Below, piece by piece: positions 62,282 through 64,000 of a DNA stretch of 64,000 bases. The stretch spans positions 2,674,055 through 2,738,054 of the forward strand of contig NZ_JQMQ01000005.1 in the NCBI RefSeq assembly GCF_000744815.1, given 5' to 3'. The translations under genes and the position numbers were made by a program. The DNA is from Phaeacidiphilus oryzae TH49. Lineage in GTDB: Bacteria > Actinomycetota > Actinomycetes > Streptomycetales > Streptomycetaceae. The notes under the pieces were generated by a model. That model was not told the DNA's origin. It saw nothing but the letters and a program-made list of their open reading frames with translations, and did no database searches. The number at the start of each line of letters is the position of its first letter. Position 1 is the first letter of the stretch.

Positions 62282-62920
62282 TCAGCCGGTGCTGCGCGGC
62301 GACGGGACGTGCGGGAGGCGGGCGGCGGCGACCACGCCCTCCAGATAGCCGCGGGCCCGCTCGGTCTTCGGGTAGGCGTCCAGCAGCGCCCAGAACCCGG
62401 GGCCGTGGTCCGGCACCAGCAGATGCGCCAGCTCGTGCAGCAGCACGTAGTCGATGACGTAGTCCGGCATCCCCTGAAGGCGGTGGGAGAGCCTGATGGT
62501 GCCCTCACTGGGGGTGCAGGAGCCCCAGCGGCTGTTCTGGTTGGTGACCCAGCGGACGCTGCGCGGGACCGCCCGGCCGTCCAGGAAGCGGACGCTCAAG
62601 TCGGCGGCGCGAGCTGCGAGTTCCTCGTCCCCGAAGACCCGGCGGCTCTCCTGTGCGGCGAGCTTGTCGAGCATCAGGGCGACCCAGCGCTTCTCCTCGG
62701 CGGCGGACATCCGGGCCGGGATCAGCACGACCGTGCGGTCGCCCTCCCGGTAGGCGGAGACCGTGCGGCGGCGGCGGGCGCTGCGCCTCACCTCGACGTG
62801 CTCAGGAGGCCCCTGCACCGCGGGGGCCATGCTCCCGGCGGCAGCCGGGACACGCCGACGCGGCGCCCCAGGGCGGGAGTCCCGTTCGGCGACCACGGGC
62901 AAGACGGTACCGAATGGCAC
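62282..62920 (-). CDS. YgjP-like (M48-type) metallopeptidase domain protein
   Basis: 212 residues. Zinc motif HELAH in VLLHELAHLLVPDHGPGFW with the third-ligand region. RWVTNQNSRWGSCTP and IRLSHRLQGMPDYVIDYV match YgjP/WLM proteases. The N-terminal 45 residues are basic and disordered. GTG 62920 has a weak site; a start at about 62830 is possible. Divergent from the ThiF gene. Confidence 0.83.
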   Translation of the reverse strand: MPFGTVLPVVAERDSRPGAPRRRVPAAAGSMAPAVQGPPEHVEVRRSARRRRTVSAYREGDRTVVLIPARMSAAEEKRWVALMLDKLAAQESRRVFGDEELAARAADLSVRFLDGRAVPRSVRWVTNQNSRWGSCTPSEGTIRLSHRLQGMPDYVIDYVLLHELAHLLVPDHGPGFWALLDAYPKTERARGYLEGVVAAARLPHVPSPRSTG

Positions 62921-63020
62921 CGACAGAAGTCCCTACCGCTGGCCGAAAATCATCCCTCGCACGACGCGGATCACATGGGCAAAAGCGGGTGAACACGGGC
63001 GATCGATGCGAACCGGCTGG

Positions 63021-63056
63021 GGATTAATCCGATGATCACCCACAGCCTGTGGATAA
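63021..63056. promoter_or_regulatory. Palindrome and DnaA-box-like site upstream of the ThiF gene
   Basis: GGATTAATCC (63021-63030) is a perfect 10-bp palindrome. TGTGGATAA (63048-63056) is the exact complement of TTATCCACA, a canonical DnaA box, set in CACAG-C-CTGTG. Lower GC than the flanks. A single box, so promoter control rather than an origin. Confidence 0.4.
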
Positions 63057-63123
63057 CTCTCCGCGCAGCTCACCCCCTTCCGGGCAGACTCGGTGTCCCA
63101 CCGCAGGGCACTCGGAGGCCGAC

Positions 63124-64000
63124 ATGCGACCTTGGCTCAAACCAGCTCTCCGCCGGATCTGGCGGGACCGCCGGACCGTCCAGTTCGGGGTGGGCCCGGC
63201 GCACGCCGTGCTGATCCACCCGCGGAGCCCCGGCGAGTCCGCGCTGCTCGACCTGCTGGACGGCACCCGCGAGCTGCCCGAACTGGTCGAGCGGGCGGCG
63301 GGGCTCGGGCTGGAGGAGGCGGACGTCCGCCGGGTGCTCTCCGACCTGGAACGGGCCCGGGTGCTGGACGACGCGGACCGGCAGCAGGCCGTCCTGGAGG
63401 GAGTTCCGGAGCTGTCGCCGGCCGCCCTCCGCCGGCTCGGACCCGAGCTGTCCGCGCTGAGCCTGGCCCGTCCCGAGCCCGGCGGAGGCGCGGTCGCGCT
63501 GGCCGCCCGGCGGGAGGCCTGGGTGCGGGTGCACGGCGCCGGACGGGTCGGCGCCGCAGTGGCCGCGCAGCTGGCCGCGGCCGGGGTGGGCCGGGTCGAG
63601 GTGGTGGACGGCGGCCGGGTCTCCCCCACCGATCCCCTCCCCGGCGGCCTCCGCCCCGCGGACATCGGCCGGCTCCGCGCCGGCGCCGCCGCCGAGGCCG
63701 TACGCCGCGCCTCCCCGACCGAGGAGGCGGAACGCCGGGAGCGGCGGGGAGCGGGCGGGGCGGCGGCCCCGGCAGCCGCGGCCGGGCGGCGGACGGACGG
63801 CTGCTGCTCGTCCGAGGCGAGGTCCGAGGCGACGTGCGAGGCGAGGTCCGAGCGGACCGCCCGCCATGCCGACGGCCGATTCGCGGGCGGCCCGGGCGCC
63901 GGCTGCCCGGCGGCGAGGAGGCAGGGCACCGACGGCGCCGGCCACCGGCTGGACGGGTCCGCGGCGGGCGGCGCGGCGGCGAGCGCGGCCGCCGGCCCGG
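63124..64000 (+). CDS. ThiF/E1-like adenylyltransferase family protein (3' end outside window)
   Basis: 292 residues visible, no stop. MRPWLKPALRRIWRDRRTVQ begins a peptide-binding N domain (about 1-110, LIHPRSPGESALLDLLDGT), followed by the start of a Rossmann fold (VRVHGAGRVGAAVAAQLAAA, about 137-158). This is the layout of TOMM/RiPP cyclodehydratase-like ThiF proteins, and of a conserved Streptomyces gene of unknown role. From about 195 the sequence becomes a low-complexity insert with EARSEATCEARS repeats. The catalytic part lies beyond the window. Confidence 0.75.
   Translation, partial: MRPWLKPALRRIWRDRRTVQFGVGPAHAVLIHPRSPGESALLDLLDGTRELPELVERAAGLGLEEADVRRVLSDLERARVLDDADRQQAVLEGVPELSPAALRRLGPELSALSLARPEPGGGAVALAARREAWVRVHGAGRVGAAVAAQLAAAGVGRVEVVDGGRVSPTDPLPGGLRPADIGRLRAGAAAEAVRRASPTEEAERRERRGAGGAAAPAAAAGRRTDGCCSSEARSEATCEARSERTARHADGRFAGGPGAGCPAARRQGTDGAGHRLDGSAAGGAAASAAAGP

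Noticed and set aside
1-64000. CRISPR arrays, insertion sequences, prophage or biosynthetic clusters
   Set aside because: No regularly spaced repeats with unique spacers, no transposase or phage proteins, and no PKS/NRPS or similar cluster genes were seen.
63124-64000. RiPP/TOMM biosynthetic cluster suggested by the ThiF-like gene
   Set aside because: No precursor peptide, YcaO or dehydrogenase gene is in view, and neighbours are housekeeping; the gene looks like the conserved chromosomal Streptomyces homologue.

Overview
The window is GC-rich actinobacterial chromosome, almost certainly Streptomycetaceae (Streptomyces or a close genus). Evidence: GC-rich third codon positions throughout; a nickel superoxide dismutase with its maturation protease; a WhiB-like protein; the SigR/RsrA thiol-stress pair; the das chitobiose locus with DasR-type operators; and a fused E1-E2 oxoglutarate dehydrogenase. 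From memory, gene content and order resemble the Streptomyces coelicolor core from about SCO5282 down to the SCO5190s. I see no insertion sequence, prophage, CRISPR array or biosynthetic cluster, so this is mainly housekeeping and stress/development territory. The novelty lies in intergenic DNA, regulatory sites and reading-frame anomalies.

Layout. 1-8.9 kb: histidine kinase, kgd, a DUF6104 protein, a DUF4097/PadR pair and a zinc-independent MDR dehydrogenase. 9-13.9 kb: malic enzyme, a polar amino-acid ABC transporter and a CGNR zinc-finger protein. 14-18.6 kb: sodX/sodN, acetyltransferases, a frameshifted DUF1707 protein, and a TetR repressor divergent from a deazaflavin-type oxidoreductase. 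18.7-24.4 kb: anti-sigma factor and sigH, a membrane protein, a lipid kinase, wblE, a probable small RNA and a PAS histidine kinase. 24.6-32.1 kb: SIS sugar isomerase, dasABC, GH3 hexosaminidase and dasR. 32.2-41 kb: DUF3311/MctP transporter, peptide deformylase, a TPR protein, two HD-GYP-type membrane proteins, rsrA and sigR. 41.1-49.6 kb: hydrolase, SRAP, M50 protease, aroA, rsgA, SMR pump, MarR, hisN, CBS protein, DedA and a Fur-family regulator. 49.7-64 kb: Sel1-repeat protein, two identical initiator tRNA genes around a ferritin-like gene, UPF0182, PPA1309, a YlbL-type protease, a 59-residue membrane protein, moaE, an epimerase, a DUF2342 metalloprotease, a NUDIX hydrolase, a YgjP-type metallopeptidase, and a ThiF-family gene cut by the window end.

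Functional themes: N-acetylglucosamine/chitobiose uptake and its control (das genes, SIS enzyme, three operator-like sites, and possibly the kinase and small RNA next door); oxidative and disulfide stress (sodN, sigR/rsrA, the Fur-family gene, the ferritin-like protein); and stress/development sigma control (sigH with its anti-sigma factor, wblE). A GC-rich palindromic repeat family with the core GCGCAGTTCCCCGCGCCCC recurs at seven intergenic places, mostly between convergent genes. Several single-base frame disruptions fall in Ala/Pro-rich or GC-rich coding stretches and may be sequence errors.
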